Assembly: GCF_014204515.1 (NCBI RefSeq)
Contig: NZ_JACHLI010000023.1
Location: 1 to 64,000, forward strand
Origin: Pseudomonas nitroreducens
Lineage (GTDB): Bacteria; Pseudomonadota; Gammaproteobacteria; Pseudomonadales; Pseudomonadaceae
Direction of reading: 5' to 3'
Length of the DNA: 64,000 nucleotides
Both the position numbers and the translations under genes were made by a program. This document shows, piece after piece, positions 42,842 to 50,502 of the stretch. The notes below the pieces were generated by a model that had not been told where the DNA came from, did no database searches, and worked only from the letters and a program-made list of their open reading frames with translations. How positions within the stretch are numbered: the first letter of the stretch is position 1; each line of letters starts with the position of its first letter.

Positions 42842-45280
42842 CTGGTAGTTCACCGTTGCCGTGACGTTGCGCTTCTCGCCGAAGTAGCAGAAGTCCAGGC
42901 TGTAGCAGGACGCCACGTAGTCCTTGTCCAGCAGGTTGTTGGCGTTGAGGCTGACGTCCAGGCCCTTCAGGCCGACGCGGGAGAGGTCGTAGCCGATGCG
43001 CGCATCCACCAGGGTGTAGTCCGGCACGCGCAGGGTGTTTTCCTTGTCCGCCCAGGTCTCGCCGACGTAGCGGGCGCCGCCGCCGATGCTCAGGCCATCC
43101 AGCGGGCCGGCGCTGAAGCCATAATCCGCCCACAGCGAGGCCATGTGTTTGGGCGCCTGGTTTGGCGTGTGGCCCTGGTTGCCGTCCAGCGATTTGGTGT
43201 AGGTGATATCGGTGTAGGTGTAGCTGCCGAGCACCTTGAGGTTGTCGGTGACCTGGGTGTGGGCTTCCAGCTCGAAGCCCTGGGAGCGCACCTCACCCAC
43301 GGAGGTGTAGAAGTTGTCCTGCGGCTCCTTCGAGGCGACGTTCTCCTGGGTGATGTGGAAGATCGACGCGGTGTACAGGCTGCGGCTGCCTTCGGGTTGG
43401 AACTTCAGGCCGGCTTCCCATTGCTTGCCCTCGGTCGGCTCCAGCGGCGTGCCGGACTGGTCGGAGTAGGCGTTGGGGTTGAACGACTCGGAGTAGCTGA
43501 TGTATGGCGCGATGCCGTTGTCGAACAGGTACAGCGCGCCGATGCGTCCGGTGAATTTCTTCCAGTCGTCGTCGGCCTTGCTGCCGGTGCTGCGGTTCTG
43601 GTCCTCGACCGTCACCCAGTCCTCGCGCATGCCCAGGGAGAAGCGCCAGTTGTCGATGTCGATCAGGTCCTGCAGGTAGACGCCGGTCTGCTCCAGGCGA
43701 CGGGTGTGGTTGTCGTCGGGGTAGTAGCTGATGGCGTCATTGCCGTAGTGCGGATCGAAGGCGTCCAGCGGCGCCACCGAGCCCGAGCGCCAGTCCACCG
43801 TGGTGCGGCGTTTCTGGTAGTCCAGGCCCATCAGCAGGGTGTGTTTGGCGGCACCGGTCTCGAACTCGGCCTGGGCCATGTTATCGATGATGTACGCCTG
43901 CAGGTGTTCGCTGGCGCCGGAGTAGTAGCGGTTCAGGGTGTTCGCATCCGGTGCGGTCCAGCCGTAGGCGTAGACCTGCGAGAGATCGACGTCCGAATCC
44001 AGGTAGCGGAAGTTCTGCCGCGCGGTCCACACGTCGTCGAAGCGATGCTCCAGTTGGTAGCCGAACATGCGCTGGGTGCGGTCGAAGTCGTCCTGGCTCG
44101 GCTCGCCGTCGAAGAACTCGCGGGAGATCTTCCGGCCGTTGTGGTGGTACAGCGCACCGTCCGCCGGCACGCCGCTGTGATAGCCGCCGTTCGGGTCGTG
44201 CTGAAGATAGCCCTGCAGGGTCAGGGTGGTGTCGTCGGTGAAGTCGATGGCCAGGGTCGGGGCTATGGCGTAGCGCTCTTCCTTGACGTGGTCGAACTGG
44301 GTGTCCGAACCCTTGCCCAGGCCGACCAGGCGGTAGGCGATGCGCTTCTCTTCATCCAGCGGGCCGCTGAAGTCGAAGCCCATTTCCCTCTGGCCCATGT
44401 TGCCGACAGTGCCGGTGATCTGGTGGTAGTCCTCGTACAGCGGCTTCTTGCTGGTCAGCGCCACCAGGCCGCCGGGCAGGCTGCGGCCGTAGAGAACCGA
44501 GGAGGGGCCCTTGAGCACGTCGATGCGTTCGAGGAAGTACGGGTCGACCTGCATCGAGCTGAAGGTGCCGCTGTCGCCCATGGCCTTCAGGCCGTCGAGG
44601 TAGATGTTGTCCACGCTGTTGTCGGCGAAGCCGCGCATCACCACGTAGTCGTAGCGGTTCGAGGCACCGACCTGGCCGGTGAAGATGCCGGGGGTGTAGC
44701 GCATGGCCTGCTGCATGGTGCGCGAGGCGGTGTCGTCGATCTGTTCGCGGGTGATCACCGAGACGCTCTGGCTGGTTTCCAGCAGGGACTTCGAGGTCTT
44801 GGTGGCGATCTGGCTGTGGGTCGCCAGGTAGCCGTCTTCCTCGCCCAGCGCGTTGCCCAGGGCGAACACGTCGCTGGACGGCATGGCCAGCACGTCGGTC
44901 GGCGCCGCCGGGCGCAGCACGTAGTTGCCGTCGCCCTGGTCCACTGCTTCCAGCGGAGTGTCCACCAGCAGGCGCGACAGGCCCTGGTCCACCGAGTAGG
45001 TGCCGTTCAGCCCGGCGGAGTTCAGGCCGCGGGTCTGCTCCGGGGTGGCCGACAGGGTGATGCCGGCCTCGCGGGCAAAGCTGTTCAGCACCTCGCCCAA
45101 GGGGCCTGCCGGAATCGCGTAGGCGCGGCTGCTGGTGATGGCGGCAGCATCGGCGGCGAAGGTGCTCAGCGGCAGGCAGGCACCCAGGCTGGCGCACAGC
45201 AGCGCGCCGCGCACGGCATGGGCCAGCCGGCTGGTGCGGGGCAGGGCGGAGGAGGGCATTGGAATGTGGGCGGCTCGCAT
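42836..45280 (-). CDS. TonB-dependent ferric siderophore receptor with STN signalling domain (hydroxamate type)
   Basis: Outer-membrane transporter. The 814-aa precursor has a signal peptide to about residue 43 (cut near STFA-AD) and an STN domain (about 50-125, AIPAGPLGEVLNSFAREAGITL) that signals to a FecR protein. Then come a TonB-box region, the plug (SVSVITREQIDD to about 280) and a 22-strand barrel ending in Phe (TATVNYQF). The C-terminal VASCYSLDFCYFGEKRNV resembles FhuA/FiuA/FoxA ferrichrome and ferrioxamine receptors, so the substrate is probably a hydroxamate siderophore. It follows fecI and fecR on the same strand, the usual cell-surface signalling cassette. Confidence 0.9.
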   Translation of the reverse strand: MRAAHIPMPSSALPRTSRLAHAVRGALLCASLGACLPLSTFAADAAAITSSRAYAIPAGPLGEVLNSFAREAGITLSATPEQTRGLNSAGLNGTYSVDQGLSRLLVDTPLEAVDQGDGNYVLRPAAPTDVLAMPSSDVFALGNALGEEDGYLATHSQIATKTSKSLLETSQSVSVITREQIDDTASRTMQQAMRYTPGIFTGQVGASNRYDYVVMRGFADNSVDNIYLDGLKAMGDSGTFSSMQVDPYFLERIDVLKGPSSVLYGRSLPGGLVALTSKKPLYEDYHQITGTVGNMGQREMGFDFSGPLDEEKRIAYRLVGLGKGSDTQFDHVKEERYAIAPTLAIDFTDDTTLTLQGYLQHDPNGGYHSGVPADGALYHHNGRKISREFFDGEPSQDDFDRTQRMFGYQLEHRFDDVWTARQNFRYLDSDVDLSQVYAYGWTAPDANTLNRYYSGASEHLQAYIIDNMAQAEFETGAAKHTLLMGLDYQKRRTTVDWRSGSVAPLDAFDPHYGNDAISYYPDDNHTRRLEQTGVYLQDLIDIDNWRFSLGMREDWVTVEDQNRSTGSKADDDWKKFTGRIGALYLFDNGIAPYISYSESFNPNAYSDQSGTPLEPTEGKQWEAGLKFQPEGSRSLYTASIFHITQENVASKEPQDNFYTSVGEVRSQGFELEAHTQVTDNLKVLGSYTYTDITYTKSLDGNQGHTPNQAPKHMASLWADYGFSAGPLDGLSIGGGARYVGETWADKENTLRVPDYTLVDARIGYDLSRVGLKGLDVSLNANNLLDKDYVASCYSLDFCYFGEKRNVTATVNYQF

Positions 45281-45354
45281 GCTGGGGCTTCCGTGGACAA
45301 GGGAAATGATCGGGTTATTCCTCCTTGCCGGGCCAGGCGGCGAAACCCGACAAA

Positions 45355-45385
45355 AATAATTCTCGATTGAGAAGAAATATTATCT
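45355..45385 (-). promoter_or_regulatory. Likely control region of the receptor gene
   Basis: An A/T-rich block with the dyad TTCTC-GATT-GAGAA; on the minus strand it reads GATAATATTTCTTCTC then CGAGAATTATTTTTG. It resembles degenerate Fur sites and lies where a FecI-type sigma promoter would be, but neither motif is decisive. Confidence 0.35.
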
Positions 45386-45410
45386 GGGCACCGGGCACCC
45401 GACGCTGAAC

Positions 45411-45481
45411 GTAGGAGCGGACTCTGTCCGCGATGTTGTCCGGCGTGTTGCGGGCCAATCGCGGACGGAGTCCGCTCCTAC
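45411..45481. repeat. REP-B inverted pair
   Basis: GTAGGAGCGGACTCTGTCCG at left and CGGACGGAGTCCGCTCCTAC at right. It is built like REP-A but with GCGGAC/GTCCGC cores. Lies between fecR and the receptor gene on an otherwise continuous minus-strand unit; second copy at 59,803. Confidence 0.88.
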
Positions 45482-45491
45482 GGGGAGAGAT

Positions 45492-46466
45492 TCAGCTGCG
45501 TGCGCTGACCGTCACCCACCAATCGGTACGCTTCTCCACCCGTACCGGTAGCGTCTGCGGCAGCAGGGCCAACAACTGATTGGTGTCATCCAGGCGGAAC
45601 ACCCCGGACAGCCGCAGGTCGGCCACGCTGGCGTCGCATTGCAGATGGCCGTGGCGATAGCGACCGATCTCGGCGAGGAAGTCGGCCAGGCGCATGTCGC
45701 GGGTGACGATCAGGCCTTCGGCCCAGGCGGCGCTGTCCATGTTGCTGCGCTCGGCTAACAGCGCACTGTCGCCGTTGATCTCGTAGCTCTGCCCGGCCTC
45801 GGCGATGGCGGTGGTTTGGCCGCGCACACGCGGGGCGATGGCCACCGAGCCTTCCTCGACGCTCAGGCGTGTGGAGCGCTCGTCCTGGCGCAGCACGAAG
45901 CGGGTGCCCAGGGCTTCGAACAGTCCATCGCGGTTGCTCACCCGCAACGGTCGGGCGGCGTCCCTGGCCGTGCTGACCAGAATCTCGCCGCGCTCCAGTA
46001 CCAGCAGGCGCTGGCGTGGATCGAAGCGCACATCCACGGCGCTGTCGGTGTTCAGTTGCAGGACGCTGCCGTCGGCCAGGGTGAAGCGCTGGCGCTCGCC
46101 CACGCCCGTGCTGAAGTCCGCCATCCAGCGTTGCCAGGGCGCGATATCGCGGGCCAGCCACAAGGCGGAAGCACCGACGGCGAAGGTTGACAGCAGCTTG
46201 AGCGCCTGGCGCCGCTGCAGGCGCTGGCTGGTGTTTTCCAGCGTCTCCAGCGCCACGCGGGCGCCGGGTACGGCCTGGTAGCCGGCGGCCAGTTCGCTGT
46301 TCAGCGCCTGTACCCGCAGCCAGGCGGTTTCGTGTTCTGGGTTGGCTCGGCGCCAATGTTCGCAGGCGTTGAGCAGTTCGGGATCGGTATTGCCGTTCAG
46401 GCGCAGGGTCCACCGGATGGCCTGCTTCACCACCCGCGGATCGGGCGTGGCGCTGGCGCCGTTCAC
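45492..46466 (-). CDS. fecR: FecR-family anti-sigma/sensor protein
   Basis: Transmits the siderophore signal from the receptor's STN domain to the ECF sigma factor. The 324-aa protein has the N-terminal cytoplasmic sigma-binding DUF4880 region (AIRWTLRLNGNTDPELLNACEHWRRANPEH), one membrane segment (about 88-108, LSTFAVGASALWLA), and the periplasmic FecR domain (GERQRFTLADGSVLQLNTDS…) with an STN-like C-terminus. GTG 46,466 overlaps the fecI stop as GTGA, so a longer in-frame reading to 46,580 was rejected. Specific partner is the receptor downstream. Confidence 0.9.
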   Translation of the reverse strand: MNGASATPDPRVVKQAIRWTLRLNGNTDPELLNACEHWRRANPEHETAWLRVQALNSELAAGYQAVPGARVALETLENTSQRLQRRQALKLLSTFAVGASALWLARDIAPWQRWMADFSTGVGERQRFTLADGSVLQLNTDSAVDVRFDPRQRLLVLERGEILVSTARDAARPLRVSNRDGLFEALGTRFVLRQDERSTRLSVEEGSVAIAPRVRGQTTAIAEAGQSYEINGDSALLAERSNMDSAAWAEGLIVTRDMRLADFLAEIGRYRHGHLQCDASVADLRLSGVFRLDDTNQLLALLPQTLPVRVEKRTDWWVTVSARS

Positions 46467-46960
46467 TCGGCGTACCGCAGCTGGTAGCAGTGGAACAGCG
46501 CCTCGGCGATGTAGCGCTCCACCGAACGCACGGAAACGCCCAACTGCTCGGCGATCTGCCCGTGCGGCATGCCCTCGCACTGGGCCAGCAGGAAGGCGCT
46601 GCGCACCTTGGGCTTGAGGCCATCGAGCAGGCGGGCGATGTTCTCCAGCAACTGCAGGATGGTGTGCCGGTCTTCCGCCGATGGTACCTGCGCTTCCGGC
46701 AGGTGGGCGATGGAGTCGAGGTAGGCGCGCTCCAGCTCCTCACGACGCCAGTGGTCGATTACCAGGCCGCGGGCGACGGTGCGCAGGAAGGCACGCGGAG
46801 TGCGCAACTCGGCAGGGTTTGGCCTGAGCAGCACGCGCAGGAAGGTGTCCTGGGCCAGGTCCGCGGCATCGGCGGCATTGCCCAGCCGGCCGCGAAGCCA
46901 GTTGTGCAGCCAGCCATGATGATCGCTGTAGAGCGACTGGATGTCGGTGGTGGAGGACAT
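46463..46960 (-). CDS. fecI: FecI-family ECF sigma factor
   Basis: Directs RNA polymerase to the siderophore receptor gene when signalled by FecR. The 165-aa protein has sigma region 2 (AADAADLAQDTFLRVL with RAFLRTVARGLVIDHWRREEL) and region 4 with the helix-turn-helix MPHGQIAEQLGVSVRSVERYIAEAL. First gene of the fecI-fecR-receptor unit; a Fur-box-like sequence lies about 20 bp upstream, so iron repression is likely. Confidence 0.93.
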   Translation of the reverse strand: MSSTTDIQSLYSDHHGWLHNWLRGRLGNAADAADLAQDTFLRVLLRPNPAELRTPRAFLRTVARGLVIDHWRREELERAYLDSIAHLPEAQVPSAEDRHTILQLLENIARLLDGLKPKVRSAFLLAQCEGMPHGQIAEQLGVSVRSVERYIAEALFHCYQLRYAE

Positions 46961-46976
46961 GGGCGCGCGCAGGCTT

Positions 46977-46995
46977 GCAAATGATAATTTGTCGC
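46977..46995 (-). promoter_or_regulatory. Putative Fur box before fecI
   Basis: GCAAATGATAATTTGTCGC agrees at 12 of 19 positions with the Fur consensus GATAATGATAATCATTATC. It lies 17 bp upstream of the fecI start codon, over the expected promoter. Confidence 0.6.
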
Positions 46996-47092
46996 ATTTT
47001 CAACAAGGCGATGGCCATTTGCAAGCTGTGCCTGAAACATCGAGGTTTCCCTGTAGGAGCAACGCTTTTCCCGGTGAGCTTGTGCCGTCGCT

Positions 47093-47226
47093 CCCCTCAC
47101 CCCAACCCTCTCCCGGAGGGAGAGGGAGCTGTCCGTGCCGGCTGACGTCATGGTTTCATCCTGCGCCGAACGGTCCCCTCTCCCGCTTGAGGAGCGGGGC
47201 GCGTAGCCAGGGTTAGGGTGAGGGGG
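47093..47226. repeat. REP-D inverted element
   Basis: Left arm CCCCTCACCCCAACCCTCTC with the dyad CTCCCGGAGGGAG, right arm GGTTAGGGTGAGGGG, about 60 bases of unrelated sequence between. Same family at 56,172, 59,891 and 63,894. It lies between divergently read fecI and the end of cobJ; 46,996-47,092 shows nothing else. Confidence 0.8.
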
Positions 47227-47238
47227 CCTTTGATCCTG

Positions 47239-47282
47239 TACAAGCGGCCCATGCCCGCGCTCGCGTCCATGGGCCGCTTGTA
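47239..47282. repeat. Isolated 15-bp inverted repeat
   Basis: TACAAGCGGCCCATG and CATGGGCCGCTTGTA, exact complements with a 14-base loop. There is no T-run, so it is not a normal terminator, and I saw no second copy in the window. Confidence 0.75.
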
Positions 47283-47335
47283 TAGGTTGTCCTCGTTCGT
47301 AGGATGCCAACAAGTGCTATCGGCGCGAGGGGCCC

Positions 47336-47367
47336 TTAGCGGTACCAGCGCGGCGTATATACCCAGT
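47336..47367. repeat. Duplicate of the cobJ 3' tail
   Basis: 32 bases that match 47,487-47,518 with two mismatches. On the minus strand it reads codons WVYTPRWYR and a TAA stop, exactly the last nine codons of cobJ. It is separated from the real tail by a REP-E pair (47,371-47,452). Confidence 0.85.
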
Positions 47368-47370
47368 TTC

Positions 47371-47452
47371 GTAGGATGGGTGGAGCTTGCGATACCCATC
47401 AGCCTGACCGCCGGGCTATCGATGGGTATCGCTTCGCTCCACGCCATCCTAC
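47371..47452. repeat. REP-E inverted pair
   Basis: GTAGGATGGGTGGAGC…GATACCCATC at left and GATGGGTATCGC…GCCATCCTAC at right. Single arms of the same family occur at 53,428 and 63,958. Confidence 0.88.
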
Positions 47453-47486
47453 GCAAACGTCATCGGGCGTTCCGGCGCAGGACCGA

Positions 47487-49136
47487 TCAGCGATACCAGC
47501 GCGGCGTATATACCCAGTCACCGCCGCCAGCGCGTGGGAAGCGTCGGGTCAGCGACGAGCCGATGATCACCAGGGTGCGCATGTCGACCATCTCCGGCAC
47601 CAGCTCGCCGAGGGTGACCACGCGCAGCGCTTCCGCCGGACGACCGATATCGCGGCCGAGCACCACCAGCGTCTCCGGCGTGCGGTGGCGGCGGACGATT
47701 TCCAGCGCGCGCCCCAATTGCCAGGGCCGGGCCTTGGAGATCGGGTTATAGAAGGCCATGGCCAGGTCGGCGGCGCCGGCGTGGTCCAGGCGCATCTCGA
47801 TGGTGTCCCAGGGCTTGAGGTTGTCCGACAGGGAAATCAGACAGAAATCATGCCCCAGCGGCGCGCCGGCCTTTGCAGCAGCGGCGAGCGCGGCGGAAAC
47901 TCCCGGCAGTACCTCCAGCTCCACGCCATGCCAGTGTGGATCGCTGCTCTCGTGCAGGGCTTCCATCACCGCGGCGGCCATGGCGAACACGCCGGGGTCG
48001 CCGGAAGAGATCACCACCACGCGCCGGCCGCTGGCAGCCAGTTCGAAGGCGTGGCGGGCACGCTGCATTTCCTCGCGGTTGTCGGTGCAGTGGCGCACCT
48101 GGTCGTCGCGCAGCGGCTCGGCCATCTTCACGTAGGTCTCGTAGCCGAGCAGGTCCTGGGCTTCATCCAGCGCGCGGCGTACGGCGGGGATCATGAAGTC
48201 GCTGGCGCCGGGACCGAGGCCGATCACGCTGAGTCGCCCGCGCGGCCGGCCGATGCTTTCGGCCTCGGCGGGCGTAGCGGCGCGGTGCAGGTGGAAGGAG
48301 TCGCCATGCAGGACTTCCGGTGGCAGCGCTTCGTCGCTGTGGATAAATCGCAGTGGCACACCCAGCTCGGCGGCGGCGCCGGTCACTGCCGGATCGGCCA
48401 TCCGGCAGCGCGGCGCAATCACCGCTGCCAGCGACGCCTCGGCCAGCCCGGCCTGGGCCAGGCCCTGGCGGATGCGCTCGGGCAGTTGCGAGTCCACCAG
48501 CGTGATGTGGGCAAGCACGATGCGTGGATGAATCCGCAGCTCGTTCTGCGCGACACCCTCGGCGCGGGCGTCGATGCGCAGGGTGTGGGCGGCGTCATCG
48601 GCCAGCGGCAGGTCCAGCTCTTCCAGCCAGGGAGCGTCACCTTCGATACGCAGGGTTTCGCCGCCCAGCAGATCGGAGACGAAGCGCTTGCCCCGTTCGA
48701 TATCCGCCAGCGCATAGCCCGGCGGCGGGTCGAGCAGGCAGGCGCCGAAGCGCAGCTCGCCGCTGGTGGTGATGGCGGGCGCCACTTCCAGCGCGGCGGC
48801 CAGTTCGCGGGCCATGCGATTGACCCCGCCCAGCCCGCCGAGCAATGGCACCACCGCGCTGCCGTCTTCAGCGACGGCCAGCACCGGCGGCTCAGCGCCT
48901 TTCTCCGCCAGAAGAGGCGCAAGGGTGCGGATAACGATGCCGGCTGCGCACAGGGCGATGATCGGGGTGTCGTCACGGTAGAGCTGGCGCAGGGTCTCGC
49001 CGAAGTTCGCGTAGGACTCGTCGGCGCCTTCGACTCGGTCCTTCAGGCCGAGTACGCGCGCCTGTGGATAAACGCCCTGCAGGCGGCGCGCGGTGGCCAG
49101 CGCACCCTGGCCGAGAATGACGATGGCGGCGCGCAT
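47487..49136 (-). CDS. cobJ: CbiG-CobJ fusion: cobalamin biosynthesis protein / precorrin-3B C17-methyltransferase
   Basis: The 549-aa protein joins two B12 enzymes. Residues 1-310 are CbiG-like (RQLYRDDTPIIALCAAGIVIR, GGLGGVNRMA, then a CbiG C-terminal/CobE-type part). Residues 315-549 are a SAM-dependent tetrapyrrole methylase (RLSVIGLGPGASDFMIPAVRRAL, SSGDPGVFAMAAAV, PGVSAALAAAAKAGAPLGHDF) that contracts the ring at C17. ATG 49,136 overlaps the cobI stop (TGATG). Last gene of the riboswitch-led cobG-H-I-J unit. Its 3' tail is duplicated beyond a REP-E element. Confidence 0.92.
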   Translation of the reverse strand: MRAAIVILGQGALATARRLQGVYPQARVLGLKDRVEGADESYANFGETLRQLYRDDTPIIALCAAGIVIRTLAPLLAEKGAEPPVLAVAEDGSAVVPLLGGLGGVNRMARELAAALEVAPAITTSGELRFGACLLDPPPGYALADIERGKRFVSDLLGGETLRIEGDAPWLEELDLPLADDAAHTLRIDARAEGVAQNELRIHPRIVLAHITLVDSQLPERIRQGLAQAGLAEASLAAVIAPRCRMADPAVTGAAAELGVPLRFIHSDEALPPEVLHGDSFHLHRAATPAEAESIGRPRGRLSVIGLGPGASDFMIPAVRRALDEAQDLLGYETYVKMAEPLRDDQVRHCTDNREEMQRARHAFELAASGRRVVVISSGDPGVFAMAAAVMEALHESSDPHWHGVELEVLPGVSAALAAAAKAGAPLGHDFCLISLSDNLKPWDTIEMRLDHAGAADLAMAFYNPISKARPWQLGRALEIVRRHRTPETLVVLGRDIGRPAEALRVVTLGELVPEMVDMRTLVIIGSSLTRRFPRAGGGDWVYTPRWYR

Positions 49137-49876
49137 CAACCGTTCCACCGCTGGCCGGGGATGACGATCATCGAGAAGTAGGGCGAGGCCATCGGGTCGA
49201 CCTCGTCCAGTGCGACGATGCGCTGCTCGCGCATGGTGGCGCGCTCGACGTAATGGGCGCCGCCGTCACGGCCCAGATCGCGCAGCACGCGGCGGACCTT
49301 GTCGAAGTTGCGCCCCAGCTTCATCACCACCGCCGCATCGGCGTCGGCCAGGCGGCGCTTGAGTTCATCTTCCGGCAGCACGCCGGAGAGCACCGACAGG
49401 CTCTGGTTGCGGTACACCAGCGGCACGCCGAGCACCGCTGCGCTGCCGAGCATGGAACAGACGCCGGGTACGACTTCGGTGTCGTACCGATCCGAAAGAC
49501 GGTCATGCAGGTACATGTAGGAGCCGTAGAAGAACGGGTCGCCTTCGCAGATCACCGCCACATCGCGGCCGGCTTCCAGGTGCGCGGCCACCTGTTCGGC
49601 AGCGGTGTCATAGAAGTCGCTGATCACGCCTTCGTAGGTCAGCGGCGGCTCCAGCTTCTCGGTGGTCACCGGGTAGACCAGCGGCAGGCGTTGCTGCTCG
49701 TCGAGCAGATGTTCCTCGATGATGGCGAAGGCGTTGCCGCCCAGGCCGGCGTGGTGCTTGGCCTTGGCCACGAAGTAGCCGATCACTGGAGCGGCGCGCA
49801 GCAGGCGCAGGGCCTTGAGGGTCAGCAGTTCCGGGTCGCCGGGGCCGACGCCCAGGCCGATGAGGCGGCCGCTCAT
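49136..49876 (-). CDS. cobI: Precorrin-2 C20-methyltransferase
   Basis: Methylates precorrin-2 at C20 with SAM. The 246-aa tetrapyrrole methylase has LIGLGVGPGDPELLTLKALR, ICEGDPFFYGSYMYLHDRL and VVPGVCSMLGSAAVLGVPLVYR. ATG 49,876 overlaps the cobH stop (TGATG), so coupling is tight on both sides. Confidence 0.95.
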   Translation of the reverse strand: MSGRLIGLGVGPGDPELLTLKALRLLRAAPVIGYFVAKAKHHAGLGGNAFAIIEEHLLDEQQRLPLVYPVTTEKLEPPLTYEGVISDFYDTAAEQVAAHLEAGRDVAVICEGDPFFYGSYMYLHDRLSDRYDTEVVPGVCSMLGSAAVLGVPLVYRNQSLSVLSGVLPEDELKRRLADADAAVVMKLGRNFDKVRRVLRDLGRDGGAHYVERATMREQRIVALDEVDPMASPYFSMIVIPGQRWNG

Positions 49877-50502
49877 CACTCCACCTCCGTGGCCAGGGCG
49901 TTCACCGCCGCGGCGGCCATCGCGCTGCCGCCACGGCGACCGCGGACGATCACGTAGGGCACGCCGCGGCTGTCGGCGGCGAGGGCATCCTTGGACTCCA
50001 TGGCGCCGACGAAACCCACCGGGAAGCCGAGGATCAGCGCCGGTTTCGGCGCGCCGGCGTCGAGCATTTCCAGCAGGTAGAAGAGCGCGGTCGGCGCGTT
50101 GCCGATCACCACCACGCTGCCTTCCAGGTGCTCGCGCCAGTGTTCCAGCGCCACCGCTGAACGGGTGTTGCCCAGCTCGCGGGCGAGCGCCGGGACATCG
50201 GCGTCGTTGAGGGTGCAGATCACCTCGTTGTGCGCCGGCAGGCGCGCGCGGGTGATGCCCTCGGCGACCATCCGCGCGTCGCAGAGGATCGGCGCGCCGG
50301 CGGCCAGTGCCGCACGGCCGATGGCGCCGGCGCCCGGGGAGAAGCGCAGGTCCTGCACGACATCGACCATGCCGCAGGCGTGGATCACCCGCACGGCGAG
50401 TTTCTCGAGGTCCGCGGGAATGGCGGACAGGTCGGCTTCCGCGCGAATGGTGGCGAAGGATTGGCGGTAGATCGCCTGGCCGTCGCGGATGTAATCAAGC
50501 AT
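49876..50502 (-). CDS. cobH: Precorrin-8X methylmutase
   Basis: Moves the C11 methyl to C12, giving hydrogenobyrinate. The 208-aa protein has the catalytic His41 in RVIHACGMVD, then GRAALAAGAPILCDARMVAEGI and GFPVGFVGAMESKDAL. ATG 50,502 lies within the end of cobG (8-bp overlap). Confidence 0.95.
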   Translation of the reverse strand: MLDYIRDGQAIYRQSFATIRAEADLSAIPADLEKLAVRVIHACGMVDVVQDLRFSPGAGAIGRAALAAGAPILCDARMVAEGITRARLPAHNEVICTLNDADVPALARELGNTRSAVALEHWREHLEGSVVVIGNAPTALFYLLEMLDAGAPKPALILGFPVGFVGAMESKDALAADSRGVPYVIVRGRRGGSAMAAAAVNALATEVE

